Origin: an uncultured Desulfobacter sp.
Lineage (GTDB): Bacteria > Desulfobacterota > Desulfobacteria > Desulfobacterales > Desulfobacteraceae
Direction: 5' to 3'
DNA: 64,000 bases
Assembly: GCF_963677125.1 (NCBI RefSeq)
Contig: NZ_OY781882.1
Span: forward strand, 3,542,501 to 3,606,500
The stretch's first letter is position 1; the number at the start of each line of letters is the position of its first letter. The notes beneath the pieces were generated by a model that had not been told where the DNA came from, searched no databases, and was given only the letters and a program-made list of their open reading frames with translations. Positions 17,621 through 27,471 of the stretch are shown piece after piece. Made by a program: the position numbers and the translations under genes.

Positions 17621-17765
17621 TGTATATTCTCCCCTCCTTTATTCAGCCCCTTTTATATATTACTTGCCATGAAATGAAAACATTCAGGATAATGACCGGC
17701 ACGAAATAGATTTTCCAATCAATATTTCCATGCTAAGGTGAAAAAAACCTCAAACGGATCAGAAT

Positions 17766-20288
17766 ATGGATTCTCTCGTATTTGCCGCAGGATTTTGCAT
17801 CATTGCCCTGGCCGCCAGACAGATCGGTGACACATTTAAACAGGCCGGTTTCCCCCTGATCAGCGGATTTTTATTCACCGGCATCATTGCCGGGCCCCAT
17901 GTTCTAAACCTGATACCCATTAAGGCCATTTCATCCCTGACCTTTGTAGATCAAATTTCTTTGGGGCTGATCGCTTTTGCCGCAGGTGGAGAACTATATC
18001 TCAAAGAACTCAAATCCAGGCTGGCGGCCATTGGATGGATTACATCGGGGCTTGTGGTCTCAACCTTTACAATAGCATCCCTGGCGCTGTTCGCCCTTGC
18101 CGGCCATATCCCTTTCATGGCGGCCATGCCGGTTTCAGGAAAAGTTGCCGTGGCCATCCTTGCCGGAGCCATTCTTGTGGCAAGAAGCCCATCCTCGGCC
18201 ATTGCCATTATCAATGAACTCAGGGCCAAGGGGAAGTTTACAAAAACGGTCATGGGGGTCACGGTCATCATGGACGTGGTGGTCATTGTGCTGTTTGCCG
18301 CAGCCACCACCATGGCGGACGCCCTTATTAGCGGCTTGACCGGAAATGCCGGGTTTATCCTTTTTCTGGTCCTGGAGATCCTGTTATCCACGTTGCTTGG
18401 TTTTCCGGTGGCCGCAATTTTATTTCTCATCCTCAGGCTTCGCACCCCCTTTGTTTTAAAATCGGTTCTGGTTCTTTTAACAGGCTATCTTGTTTTTATC
18501 GGTTCCTTGGGCCTTCGCGCCTACATCCACCATATCATGACGGTTGAAATTCTGATTGAACCACTCCTGGTCTGTATGGTGGCAGGTTTCCTGACAGCCA
18601 ACTCCAGGCGGTACAGAAAAGAGTTTCTTGGCCTTCTCAACCGAGCCGGGCCAGGGGTTTACATCGCCTTTTTCACCCTGACCGGGGCCTCCATCCGTCT
18701 TGATATCCTGGCCGATACCTGGCCCATTGCCCTGATCCTGTTCGGGGTTCGCATCCTTGCCATATTTACAGGATCTTTTTTAGGGGGGTGTCTGGCCGGG
18801 ATCGAAGCCCAAGGCCGCCGAACCTACTGGATGGCCTTTATCACCCAGGCCGGTGTGGGGCTTGGGCTTGCCAAGGAAGTGGGTATAGAATTTCCCCAGT
18901 GGGGCCCCTCTTTTTCTACAATTATGATATCTGTGATTGTTCTGAACCAGATCGTCGGCCCGCCGCTGTTCAAACTGGCCATCAAGCGGATGAAAGAGGA
19001 TCACACCCCGGCCAATCCCAATGCTGTCACCGCCCCACGAAAAGCCGTGATCTTCGGGATCGACAGCCAGTCCACGGCACTGGCCCATACCTTATTTTCC
19101 CACGGATGGCATGTAAAACTGGCCCAGCCAAGGGGAGACTCGACCTTCGCCTGCCTGGAAAACAGCCCCCAGATACCGATCCAGGTTGTGGACGGGTTTG
19201 ATTGCAAATCCCTTGAAAAAATCAATTGCCGCACCGCAACGGCCATTGTGACGCTGCTGAGCGACAGGGAAAATCTGGATATCTGCGAAACCGCCTTTGA
19301 ACACTTTGGGACCCAGACCCTGGTTGCCCGGCTCAATGACCGAAGCAACCTTAACGCATTTGAAGACCTCAACGTATTGGTCGTGGATCCTTCTACAGCC
19401 ATTATCGGATTGCTGGACCACTTTGTCCGGGCACCGGGGGCCGCATCCCTGCTCATGGGATTTCAGCGGGGACGGGCTGTGGCCGACATCACCGTCCGCA
19501 ATCCGGACCTTGCCGGCCTTGCCCTGAGAGACCTTCGCCTGCCCTTTGACTCGGTAATCATGGCGGTCCGGCGCAGGGGAACGCTCTTGGTCCCCCATGG
19601 ATTTACCCGGCTGGAAACCGGCGACCGGGTCACGGTCATGGGCACCACAGCGGCGTTAAGGGAAATTACCCTGCGTTTCGGCCGGCACGAAGACCAGGCC
19701 GCGCTCAATTTAATAGAAAAGGCCGTACCTGAACAATTAAAAAAGAATGGCATAAATCCCCATCTCATTGAAAACGGACACAGAGACCGGTTTGATCTTT
19801 TGGTGGAAAAGGCGGTGGTGGCGGATCTCAAACAGGAAATGGACAAAAACGCCTTTTTTGAACTGGCCGCAAAACAGATGGGCAAACAGGTAAACCTATC
19901 TGCGTCTACCCTGTTTGAGATGCTCAGCCAAAGGGAAAACGAAATGACCACGGTGCTGGCCCCGGGACTTGCCATCCCCCACATTATCATCGAAGGGGAA
20001 AACCAGTTTGGCATGATGATTGTCCGGAGCAAAAAGGGCATCATTTTTTCTCCCCAGGCCCCAAGGGTGCATGCCGCCTTTGTCCTGGTGGGCACAAGGG
20101 ATGAGCGGACATTTCACCTTGAAGCCCTGTCCGCCATCGCCAAAATCGTCATGGACCCGAGGTTTGAGCATAAATGGATCAGGGCCAGGTCAACCGAGGC
20201 GCTCAAAGATTTGCTTCTCAATGCCGAACGGAATCGCCGGCATCCAGACAGGGCAACGGGTTCTGGTCTGGCTCAGCCCTGGCAGTGA
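17766..20288 (+). CDS. CPA2-type cation/proton antiporter fused to TrkA-N, TrkA-C and PTS EIIA domains
   Basis: The 840-residue protein has about 12 transmembrane helices (1-400) of the Na+/H+ exchanger (KefB/CPA2) family. A Rossmann-type RCK domain follows (about 420-570; VIFGIDSQSTALA is the nucleotide loop, less canonical than GxGxxG), then a TrkA-C domain (about 580-650). The C-terminal EIIA-Ntr/fructose-like domain (about 690-830) has the phospho-acceptor region LAIPHI with His739. The EIIA domain suggests that transport answers to PTS phosphorylation, as K+ transport does to EIIA-Ntr in enterics. Ion specificity cannot be read from sequence. Confidence 0.88.
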   Translation: MDSLVFAAGFCIIALAARQIGDTFKQAGFPLISGFLFTGIIAGPHVLNLIPIKAISSLTFVDQISLGLIAFAAGGELYLKELKSRLAAIGWITSGLVVSTFTIASLALFALAGHIPFMAAMPVSGKVAVAILAGAILVARSPSSAIAIINELRAKGKFTKTVMGVTVIMDVVVIVLFAAATTMADALISGLTGNAGFILFLVLEILLSTLLGFPVAAILFLILRLRTPFVLKSVLVLLTGYLVFIGSLGLRAYIHHIMTVEILIEPLLVCMVAGFLTANSRRYRKEFLGLLNRAGPGVYIAFFTLTGASIRLDILADTWPIALILFGVRILAIFTGSFLGGCLAGIEAQGRRTYWMAFITQAGVGLGLAKEVGIEFPQWGPSFSTIMISVIVLNQIVGPPLFKLAIKRMKEDHTPANPNAVTAPRKAVIFGIDSQSTALAHTLFSHGWHVKLAQPRGDSTFACLENSPQIPIQVVDGFDCKSLEKINCRTATAIVTLLSDRENLDICETAFEHFGTQTLVARLNDRSNLNAFEDLNVLVVDPSTAIIGLLDHFVRAPGAASLLMGFQRGRAVADITVRNPDLAGLALRDLRLPFDSVIMAVRRRGTLLVPHGFTRLETGDRVTVMGTTAALREITLRFGRHEDQAALNLIEKAVPEQLKKNGINPHLIENGHRDRFDLLVEKAVVADLKQEMDKNAFFELAAKQMGKQVNLSASTLFEMLSQRENEMTTVLAPGLAIPHIIIEGENQFGMMIVRSKKGIIFSPQAPRVHAAFVLVGTRDERTFHLEALSAIAKIVMDPRFEHKWIRARSTEALKDLLLNAERNRRHPDRATGSGLAQPWQ

Positions 20289-20329
20289 GGGGCAGTGGAT
20301 CTGAACCACATCTGACTTGAGTATGACAT

Positions 20330-20685
20330 GGCCGACACCTCTTTTCACCCAATTACCCCTGAGGGTAATACAGGTGGAGGTTCCCCGGATAACCAGCCCT
20401 CAGATCTCCGAATTTCCGGCGGAGATCAGCAGTCCTCCATATTTTCCATTGCCGGACACTACACACAAGGGCCAATTGGGAATGGCCCTTGAAGTACCAT
20501 CAATGATTACAGGATCTGTGATTTCCGGTAGATCCCAGATCAGCACAATCCGCTTTTCAAGCGACGAAAGAATACCAAAACCAATCCAATCCTTCCCCGG
20601 ATGCAGGTTGGCCTCGATAATAGCCATCCGAAAAGTACACTAGGCAGCGGGCAATCAGAATAGAGGTGATGATTGTGTGTTTCAT
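20330..20685 (-). pseudogene. Remnant of a secreted beta-helix repeat protein
   Basis: The minus strand has an intact AGGAGG site (complement of 20690-20695) and an ATG at 20685 starting MKHTIITSILIARCL, like a signal peptide. That frame is soon lost. A second frame carries LPEITDPVIIDGTS and LLISAGNSEI, which match the consensus seen at the start of right-handed beta-helix surface proteins. It is then broken by a TGA, after which GLVIRGTSTCITLRGN continues in frame. At least one frameshift and one stop therefore interrupt the gene, and the C-terminal bulk is gone. The fragment lies 72 bases downstream of the Rhs gene and fills most of the gap 20289-20756. Confidence 0.6.
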
Positions 20686-20756
20686 TTTTCCTCCTTTTTT
20701 GACTGACATTTAAACACACTTTCGAATATTCGGATCAAGATCTGAATCCATTTGAC

Positions 20757-23700
20757 CTATCCGCTAGAACCAATTCCTTGAATAACCTCATTCATATTAT
20801 TAAGTGCTTTGGGATCAATAATTATATTATTATCAAGTGCTTTGTGATCAATAATTATATTTCCTTCCTTGGTATGAGATCCAATCGGACACGAGTTAGT
20901 CGTAACTCCATTTCCTTCTGCGTTCTCAAGAGTTCTATTTGGTTCACATTCAAAAAAAGGAACAACTTTAGACTCATTATCATTAGAAAGGCTCTGTTTA
21001 ATATTGGGCCCATATACAGTTGCAATGAATGTCATTCCAACACCCACAACGGCCGCTATTAGTATAAACTCAACTAAACATTGTTTCCCCTCTCGATCCA
21101 CATGATTAACCGGATCACTTCCAGAATATTCATACAGATTCAGGCCTCCGTTGAACAGGATGGAATCCTTGGCGGTCCACCGCCCGGTGGAGGGTTGATA
21201 ATCCCGGGCACCGAATCGGATCAGCTCATGATCCGGGTCGGCCATGCCGCCGGCAAAACCGAAGGGCAGGTCAAAGGCCGGGTTGGTGTCGGACAGGACA
21301 TTGCCCCAGGTGTCATAGCTGATCTGTTTGACGACATTGCCGCCGTCATCGGTCACCAGAATCGGTGAGCCGATGTGATCGGTGATGATGTGGTAGGCCA
21401 GCCCGCCCCTCTCGCAGACCAGGGGAACCGGGCCGTCGGCATAGACAAAGCGCTGCCTGAGGGCACCGCCCCCGTCGAACTCGGCCAGGGGCATCAGGCC
21501 GGTGCCGTAGAGCCAGGCATGGGTCCGGCTGCCGTCAACGGCCCGGGCAATGCGTCGCCCGGAATGGTCATAAAGATAGGTGATCACCCGGCCGTCGGGC
21601 AGGTCCACCCGGGCCAGGGTGCCGTCGGTGTTGTACTGGAATACCGTGATGCTGCCGCTGCGGTTTTCCTGAACCATGTTGCCGTCTGCATCGTACTGGT
21701 AGGAGGTGGTACCGGCTGAGATGAGCTTGTGATCGGCATCGTACCGGATGCTGCCAGCGGCCAGATTGACACCGGCCAGGGAGCTGCGGCAGGCGATCCG
21801 GTTGCCGGCGCTGTCATACTGGGCGGATTCCACCACTGATCCGTCTTTACTCACGGAAATAATACGGCCCACGGCATCATAGGCATAAGTAAAGGTGGCG
21901 GTGGTGCCGTCGACGGTCTCCTGTTTTTCGGCAATCCGGCCAAGTTTGTCCCGGGTATAATCGACCTGGTACAAATCGCTGCCGTGGACGGCATAACGGG
22001 AGGCAACTTCCCCGAATTCATTCCAGGTCAGAGCCATGGAAAACCCGCCGTCCTGAATGTTTTCCACCAGGCCGTTACCCGGGTGCCGGGCCAGGCTGAT
22101 GCTGCCGACCCCTGTCAGCAGACTGTCATCATCGTAGGTGAGGGGGGTATCTCCCCCAGCATAGGTCAGACCAATAACATTAAACAAATCGTCATATTCA
22201 AAGTCCACGCTGCCTGACAGAACGCCGCTTAAGGACAGGGACGTCAACAGGCCGCCGTCGTATGAGAGTTGCGTCTGGAGGCCGTCACGGGATGCGGCAC
22301 TGATTAAGTGCCCGGTGGCGCCGTCGTAGGTGAATTCATGATCGCCTTCCGGGGTCTGAATCCGGGTGAGTTGCCCTTTGAGATTATAGTCGTTAAAAAT
22401 CATACCACCGGAAGGCAGCTGGCGCATGATGGGCAGGCCGTCCCGATCATAGTCAAACCGGGTCACGGCGTTCATGGGGCTGGTGTAGGTTTTCAGTTTT
22501 CCCCAAAGATTGTGGGTAAACTGGTGGACCGTGGCGGCGTCCGGCTCGGTGATGGAAATCACCCGTCCTTCGCCGTCATGCTCAAACGCCCATGCCGTGC
22601 TGTCCGCCCGGGTGACCCCGGTGACCCGGCCCATGGCATCGCGGTTAAACATGGTGGTCTGATTCAGGGCATTGGTCCGGGAAGAGACCCAGGCCCCGGC
22701 GTAGGCCAGCGTCTCGCTGCGGTCCCCCTGAACCGATTGCGCCACCCGGCCCTGGCCGTCCCGGATATAGGTTAACGCGGCAATATCCGGCACTGAAAGG
22801 ACGGTGGTTTTCAGGGTATCGGGATCATAGGTCCGGCTGGCGGTGCGGCCGGCCGGCGAGGTGGTGGTAAAGCTATGGGCCGCTATATCATGTACCCGGG
22901 CATAGGGTTTCGTGTTGAACCAGTCTGTCACGGTGACGGTATCGGCCAGGCCGTCGCTGTCATCATCGCTGCCGTAGGAACGCTCCACCACGGTTTCCCG
23001 AGTAAGACCGGCCGGGGTGGCGGTGGTGGTGCGGGCGGTATACAGGGCCGTGGTCACCGGATCAGGGTATTTCTCGGCTGTAAAAAGGGTGCCGTCGGCC
23101 TGGAGGCGTTGGGAGGAAAAGCGGTCGGGTGCCATGGAGAAAGAATCCTGGGTGCCGTTCGTATTGGTGATGGTGGAGGCAAAGGTCTCGTCGGCCTCAA
23201 ACCGGTCTTCCAGCTCTGTGACCCGGCCTTCCCTGGTGGTGAGACGGGTGGTGGTGACGCTGCGGCCCTCATCCGCGCTGACCGACTTTGAGACACTCAG
23301 GGTATTGCCGTCGGGATCATCGCCGGACACAAACCGGCCGTCGGCATCATAGGTATAGGACCAGGTCCGGCCCACGCGGTCGGTTTTGCTGGTGATCAGG
23401 GTACCGGTATAGCCCAGGTTATAGGCGTTGCCGTCGGGGTAGGCCACCCGGGTCAGGTTGCCTTCCCCATCATGGCTTAACTGCGTCACATCCCCGCTGG
23501 GCCCGGTGACGGACAGGGCCCGGCCTGCCGCATCCCGGGCAACGAGCGTCACACGGCCCATCTGGTCCCGGATGCCGACGAGACGGTTGTCCGCATCGTA
23601 CATGAATTCGTACAGGGCTTTGCCGGTTTCAAGATCAATGGTTCTTAAATGTTTTCCGCCCATATTGAATATATGGCCCATCCCCTCGTAATCGGGGCAG

Positions 23701-26700
23701 TCCGGACATTCCGGAATCATGATTTCTCCGGCATTTACCATGGGATGGGCCGACCCGAATGCCGGACCGATTTTCCGGACCATGTGCCTGGCATAATCTG
23801 CAACGTATAGATAACCCTCGGGATCCAGTGCCATTGCTCGCCTTGGCGGAAAAAGGCCATAACCAGGGCCACCACAGCGAAATAACGTGTCCAGTGCCGG
23901 TTCGGCTTCGCCGAGAGATATTTCGGCATACGGGGTACTGACGGAGGGTTGTCCTGCAAATAATTGAATGATGCCTGTTGAATCGACTTTAAGGATATAA
24001 GCGCTGCTATTGCGCCAGTCATCAACAGCTACATAAAAAGAGCCGTCCGGTAGTGCTTTGACATTAAGTACATGGACCACATACCAGGTCCGCTGCCTGG
24101 CCGGCCCTCCGATCTCCATGATCTGGGTACACTCCTGGCTGCCGTAACAGCCGGCCAGGGTCCGGATAAGGCCGTCCTGCCCTAAGCTGAGAATGTTGGA
24201 TTGAATGCCTATTAAAAGATTGCCCTTAGTATCCAGACTCAGGGGGCGTGGAAATGTCAGGCAGGCATCAAGAGCCGGCACCCCGCTTATGCCGGCATCA
24301 ATAACGCCTAAATCCCCCGTCCCCTGCTGCGGTCCCCGTCCGGCAATGGTCTGGATAATCCCGTTGGTGTCAACTTTCCGGATCACATTGCAATTGGGGG
24401 AAGATTTATTGGAGTACAGTTCAAACGCCTGGGAAATATAAATAGCGCCATCCGGACCCACTTCAATATCACTCACCTGGTGAAGGTAAGCTGAAGTGGC
24501 CGGCCCGCCGTCCCCCGGGCTTGAAGTGCCGTCAACGGCCCAACCGTCAACCCAGCTGTTATCTGTCGTGATGTCTCCGGCGACCGTGGTGATAATCCCC
24601 TGGGGATCAATACGCCGGACCAGGTATCCGTAACTGGTATAGACACATACATAAAGAGAGCCGTCAGGTCCCAAGGCCAAGGCTATGGGGCTGGGAAGGG
24701 CCGTGTCAACGGCCAGGCCGCCTTCATTAAGAAAGGCGTTACCGGTACAAGTGCCGACGCCGGCGACTACCGTCATCATGCCGTCCTTATCCACTTTTCT
24801 GATGTATCCCCCCCGGTCAAGGATATAGACAACCCCATCGGGGGAAATGACGATGTCGTTGGGGTAGGACAGTTCACCCTCTGTGGCAGGAATCGGCCCG
24901 GCAGGCGCTGTGGTGCCTTCGGTGCCGGTGCCGGCAACGGTCCAGACAAGATTTTGACCTTCGGGTGGGTGGGTGCTTGTGCCGTCTCCGCGAACCAGTA
25001 TTTTCTGTTTGCCGGTGATGAGGCTGTGGTGGGGGGTGATGGACCATCCGTTGCCAAGAGAGGTGGTTTCAAGCGCTTCGGGTAATGCCGGGAGCTTGAG
25101 TTTGCTGACCTTCCACATGGCCATGCTGTCCCTGGCAATGGCGGTGACATAATCTCCGGGCAGGGCAAAAGAGCGCTGGATGCCGTAATTGGCGATCATG
25201 GTGCTGGAATACCCGAGATACGTGGGGGTATACACAAAGCCGATGCTGATGGTGGCATCCGTGGCTGTGGTAACCGGGTTGCCCAGGACATCCAGCCCGT
25301 CCCAGCTGAATTCAGTGGTCAAATTGGCGGACGGGGCCAGCTCTTTTGTAAATACATTGCCGGCCACCTGCAGTTCAACAATAATGGAATTGAGCGAATC
25401 CGGAATGGTGTCGCCGCTGACCGGCACGCTTATTTTGTGCAGATAGTCCTTAACCCGGCGGGATGAGTAATGCAGCATCATGTCTGATCCGGCCAGGGGA
25501 AAGTCCTCATGGAAGACCCGTTCGCGCTGGTCAATTCTGGAGCCGACCTCCACCGGCGACGGCTCTTTACAAGACTTTGTGGGACAAGCATCCTGTATTT
25601 TAGGCTTTTCCGGAGCATTAGGGGCAATCGCCGTGGATGAAGGGGCTTGGGCCGTAGGAGGTCTCATTGAACAATTCAAATCAAAAATAGAAAAATGAGT
25701 GATCTCCACCCGCCATACCGTATCCTGGGGAGAAAACTGCCCGGCCAGATCCAGGCCAAACACTTCATCGTTAAAATTTCCGTCTGCATTAAGGTCATCG
25801 GGGAGAGAATCTGCGTCTGCATCAAGGCTGTCAATGACACCGTCCGCATCCGTATCCAGGAGCCGCACCACCTTGCCGTCCAGTTCGGCAATCCATTTTC
25901 CCTGCTGCTGATCATAATATCCCACGGGTACGGTCTCACCGACATCAAACCCGATGAAATTTTTAAGAAAAAAGCTGACGGGTTTTGAAAAGGTAATCCC
26001 GGCGGCACCGGCAGCTTCATCAATGGACAGGTCCACACAATAGGTAAAAGCGGTGGTGGGCGGCAGGATGGCGGGCATGGACTCCGGGGTGGTAAATTCA
26101 GTGGCCCGGATGGTCAAGGGACCGGACAACGAAGTTTCGCTGCCGTCGGCGGCCACGGCTGTGGTCAGGGTATCTCCCGGCAAAATTACCACCGGGGTTC
26201 GTACCCCGTCGCCGTCGTCAATGGTGGAACCTACATGAACCAGGGCGGTGTCGGGATTTCCGTCGGGCGTAATGGTGGTAGCCCTAGCATCATGTGCCAC
26301 AAGTACCGTATCCTTGGCAATGCCGAAATCCTGCCAGGGTACATCCACGGCGCGTTGGGACGGCAGATAGCCTGCTTTTTCATATACCACCGTCAACACG
26401 CCGCCGCCGTTAACGGGGATGCTAAACCGGCCCGCCGTATCCGTTGATACCGATCCGTATTCCGGATGATCCAGGACCGTAACCGCAACCCCATCAAGGC
26501 CGCTGCCGCCGGCATCTTTGATCAGACCGGTGATCATGGCAAATTGTTCCGGGGAAAAGGTCTCGAAATCAACATCCTGGGGAATTAAAGAAGAATAGGT
26601 GCCGCCGAAACTGCCCGGCGGTAAAGGGGTTTCAGGTTCAGGGCCCTGGGATACATAGAGATCCACCAAGGTGCCGGTTTCCAGCAATGATCCGGGTGCC

Positions 26701-27197
26701 GGATGCTGCCCGACAACCAGGCCGTCGGCTTTGTCCGAGGAATAGACCGAAATCACACTGCCGGTCGAAAGCCCCAACTGGGCAAGGATGGCTCCGGCCT
26801 CGGAGCAGCTCAGACCGGACAAGCCCGGTACGGCGACTGCCGGTTCTGTGTCATGATCCTCTGAATATCCAAATTCAGCGGCCAGACCTTGTAAATCCGT
26901 CAGATCGTATTGAAAATACCTCAGGTCCTGGCCGTCCACATCCCCGTCTTTATCAAAATCAAATTGTGAATCAAATTGCGGACCGGACTCATTAACATAC
27001 GTTCCGTCAGTCTCCGGAGTCAGGGCAAAGGCGGTGCTAATTCCGACACTCTGATCAGCCGGCCCTGAATACCATTGAAGGGGGACACACTGAAGCATCA
27101 TCAGTTCGATCAATGTCCAAATCAGTGCTTGGCGCATGATCCGGCGGAATTGTCTAATGGTCTTCCAATGGGTATTGCAAAACAGACTGAGCATCAT
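20757..27197 (-). CDS. Giant Rhs/YD-repeat surface protein with dockerin-like, PASTA and NHL segments
   Basis: I start at the ATGATG at 27197 (2146 residues) because GGGAAAGGAA precedes it; the ATG 21 bases earlier has no such site. Order: a hydrophobic N-terminal segment, a dockerin-like calcium motif (DKDGDVDGQDL, about 80-112), a PASTA-like domain (about 121-187), and a carboxypeptidase-regulatory-like domain (about 218-290). NHL repeats (about 750-1140; LSYPNDIVISPDG type) and a long YD/RHS array follow, ending in RFGARDYQPSTGRWTAKD and DPVNHVDREG. The 108-residue tip beyond the core has a membrane-like helix and AT-rich DNA, as expected for a swapped polymorphic-toxin tip, but I do not recognise it. 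No immunity-sized gene follows. Confidence 0.9.
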   Translation of the reverse strand: MMLSLFCNTHWKTIRQFRRIMRQALIWTLIELMMLQCVPLQWYSGPADQSVGISTAFALTPETDGTYVNESGPQFDSQFDFDKDGDVDGQDLRYFQYDLTDLQGLAAEFGYSEDHDTEPAVAVPGLSGLSCSEAGAILAQLGLSTGSVISVYSSDKADGLVVGQHPAPGSLLETGTLVDLYVSQGPEPETPLPPGSFGGTYSSLIPQDVDFETFSPEQFAMITGLIKDAGGSGLDGVAVTVLDHPEYGSVSTDTAGRFSIPVNGGGVLTVVYEKAGYLPSQRAVDVPWQDFGIAKDTVLVAHDARATTITPDGNPDTALVHVGSTIDDGDGVRTPVVILPGDTLTTAVAADGSETSLSGPLTIRATEFTTPESMPAILPPTTAFTYCVDLSIDEAAGAAGITFSKPVSFFLKNFIGFDVGETVPVGYYDQQQGKWIAELDGKVVRLLDTDADGVIDSLDADADSLPDDLNADGNFNDEVFGLDLAGQFSPQDTVWRVEITHFSIFDLNCSMRPPTAQAPSSTAIAPNAPEKPKIQDACPTKSCKEPSPVEVGSRIDQRERVFHEDFPLAGSDMMLHYSSRRVKDYLHKISVPVSGDTIPDSLNSIIVELQVAGNVFTKELAPSANLTTEFSWDGLDVLGNPVTTATDATISIGFVYTPTYLGYSSTMIANYGIQRSFALPGDYVTAIARDSMAMWKVSKLKLPALPEALETTSLGNGWSITPHHSLITGKQKILVRGDGTSTHPPEGQNLVWTVAGTGTEGTTAPAGPIPATEGELSYPNDIVISPDGVVYILDRGGYIRKVDKDGMMTVVAGVGTCTGNAFLNEGGLAVDTALPSPIALALGPDGSLYVCVYTSYGYLVRRIDPQGIITTVAGDITTDNSWVDGWAVDGTSSPGDGGPATSAYLHQVSDIEVGPDGAIYISQAFELYSNKSSPNCNVIRKVDTNGIIQTIAGRGPQQGTGDLGVIDAGISGVPALDACLTFPRPLSLDTKGNLLIGIQSNILSLGQDGLIRTLAGCYGSQECTQIMEIGGPARQRTWYVVHVLNVKALPDGSFYVAVDDWRNSSAYILKVDSTGIIQLFAGQPSVSTPYAEISLGEAEPALDTLFRCGGPGYGLFPPRRAMALDPEGYLYVADYARHMVRKIGPAFGSAHPMVNAGEIMIPECPDCPDYEGMGHIFNMGGKHLRTIDLETGKALYEFMYDADNRLVGIRDQMGRVTLVARDAAGRALSVTGPSGDVTQLSHDGEGNLTRVAYPDGNAYNLGYTGTLITSKTDRVGRTWSYTYDADGRFVSGDDPDGNTLSVSKSVSADEGRSVTTTRLTTREGRVTELEDRFEADETFASTITNTNGTQDSFSMAPDRFSSQRLQADGTLFTAEKYPDPVTTALYTARTTTATPAGLTRETVVERSYGSDDDSDGLADTVTVTDWFNTKPYARVHDIAAHSFTTTSPAGRTASRTYDPDTLKTTVLSVPDIAALTYIRDGQGRVAQSVQGDRSETLAYAGAWVSSRTNALNQTTMFNRDAMGRVTGVTRADSTAWAFEHDGEGRVISITEPDAATVHQFTHNLWGKLKTYTSPMNAVTRFDYDRDGLPIMRQLPSGGMIFNDYNLKGQLTRIQTPEGDHEFTYDGATGHLISAASRDGLQTQLSYDGGLLTSLSLSGVLSGSVDFEYDDLFNVIGLTYAGGDTPLTYDDDSLLTGVGSISLARHPGNGLVENIQDGGFSMALTWNEFGEVASRYAVHGSDLYQVDYTRDKLGRIAEKQETVDGTTATFTYAYDAVGRIISVSKDGSVVESAQYDSAGNRIACRSSLAGVNLAAGSIRYDADHKLISAGTTSYQYDADGNMVQENRSGSITVFQYNTDGTLARVDLPDGRVITYLYDHSGRRIARAVDGSRTHAWLYGTGLMPLAEFDGGGALRQRFVYADGPVPLVCERGGLAYHIITDHIGSPILVTDDGGNVVKQISYDTWGNVLSDTNPAFDLPFGFAGGMADPDHELIRFGARDYQPSTGRWTAKDSILFNGGLNLYEYSGSDPVNHVDREGKQCLVEFILIAAVVGVGMTFIATVYGPNIKQSLSNDNESKVVPFFECEPNRTLENAEGNGVTTNSCPIGSHTKEGNIIIDHKALDNNIIIDPKALNNMNEVIQGIGSSG
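20802..20861 (-). repeat. Two direct repeats (33-bp spacing) in the Rhs tip
   Basis: AAGTGCTTTG(G/T)GATCAATAATTATATT occurs at 20802-20828 and 20835-20861, differing by one base. On the minus strand it encodes two copies of IIID(H/P)KAL(D/N)N near the very C-terminus. This is a recent small duplication. Confidence 0.75.
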
Positions 27198-27267
27198 ATA
27201 TTCCTTTCCCGTTTCCACTGTAAACTTTTTCCACTAACTAAAAAGCAGCAAATAAAATGAGTTAGGA

Positions 27268-27284
27268 ATGCAATATTTATACCG
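27268..27284 (-). promoter_or_regulatory. Possible sigma-54 type promoter of the Rhs gene
   Basis: The minus strand reads CGGTATAAATATTGCAT, with GG and GC separated by exactly 10 bases and a good TTGCA at -12. The -24 box is poor (CGG instead of TGG). It resembles the candidate before the usher-like gene (GGTATAATATTTGC). The start codon is about 70 bp downstream. Confidence 0.35.
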
Positions 27285-27471
27285 CGATATTTGGCTTAAA
27301 ATGGGACTTTGAAAGCACCAACCCGATGAATTTAGAAAAAAAAGGGATTATTTTTTTCCTAATTTATTTTATGTAATATTTTCCATAAAAGAAGAAAAAT
27401 AAGTAATACTTCAACAGTCAGTGTCGGAAACACAGATCATGTTACATTGTGAAGGCCTAAAAGCCTGCCCA

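Noticed and set aside
18690..18750. Possible frameshift in the antiporter because of weak GxGxxG in the RCK domain
   Set aside because: The frame is continuous through all helices, TrkA-C and EIIA; the motif is only less canonical.
22308..23291. Two plus-strand frames of 155 and 138 codons inside the Rhs gene
   Set aside because: They arise from the GC-rich repeats on the opposite strand and encode Gly/Val/Pro-rich low-complexity protein.
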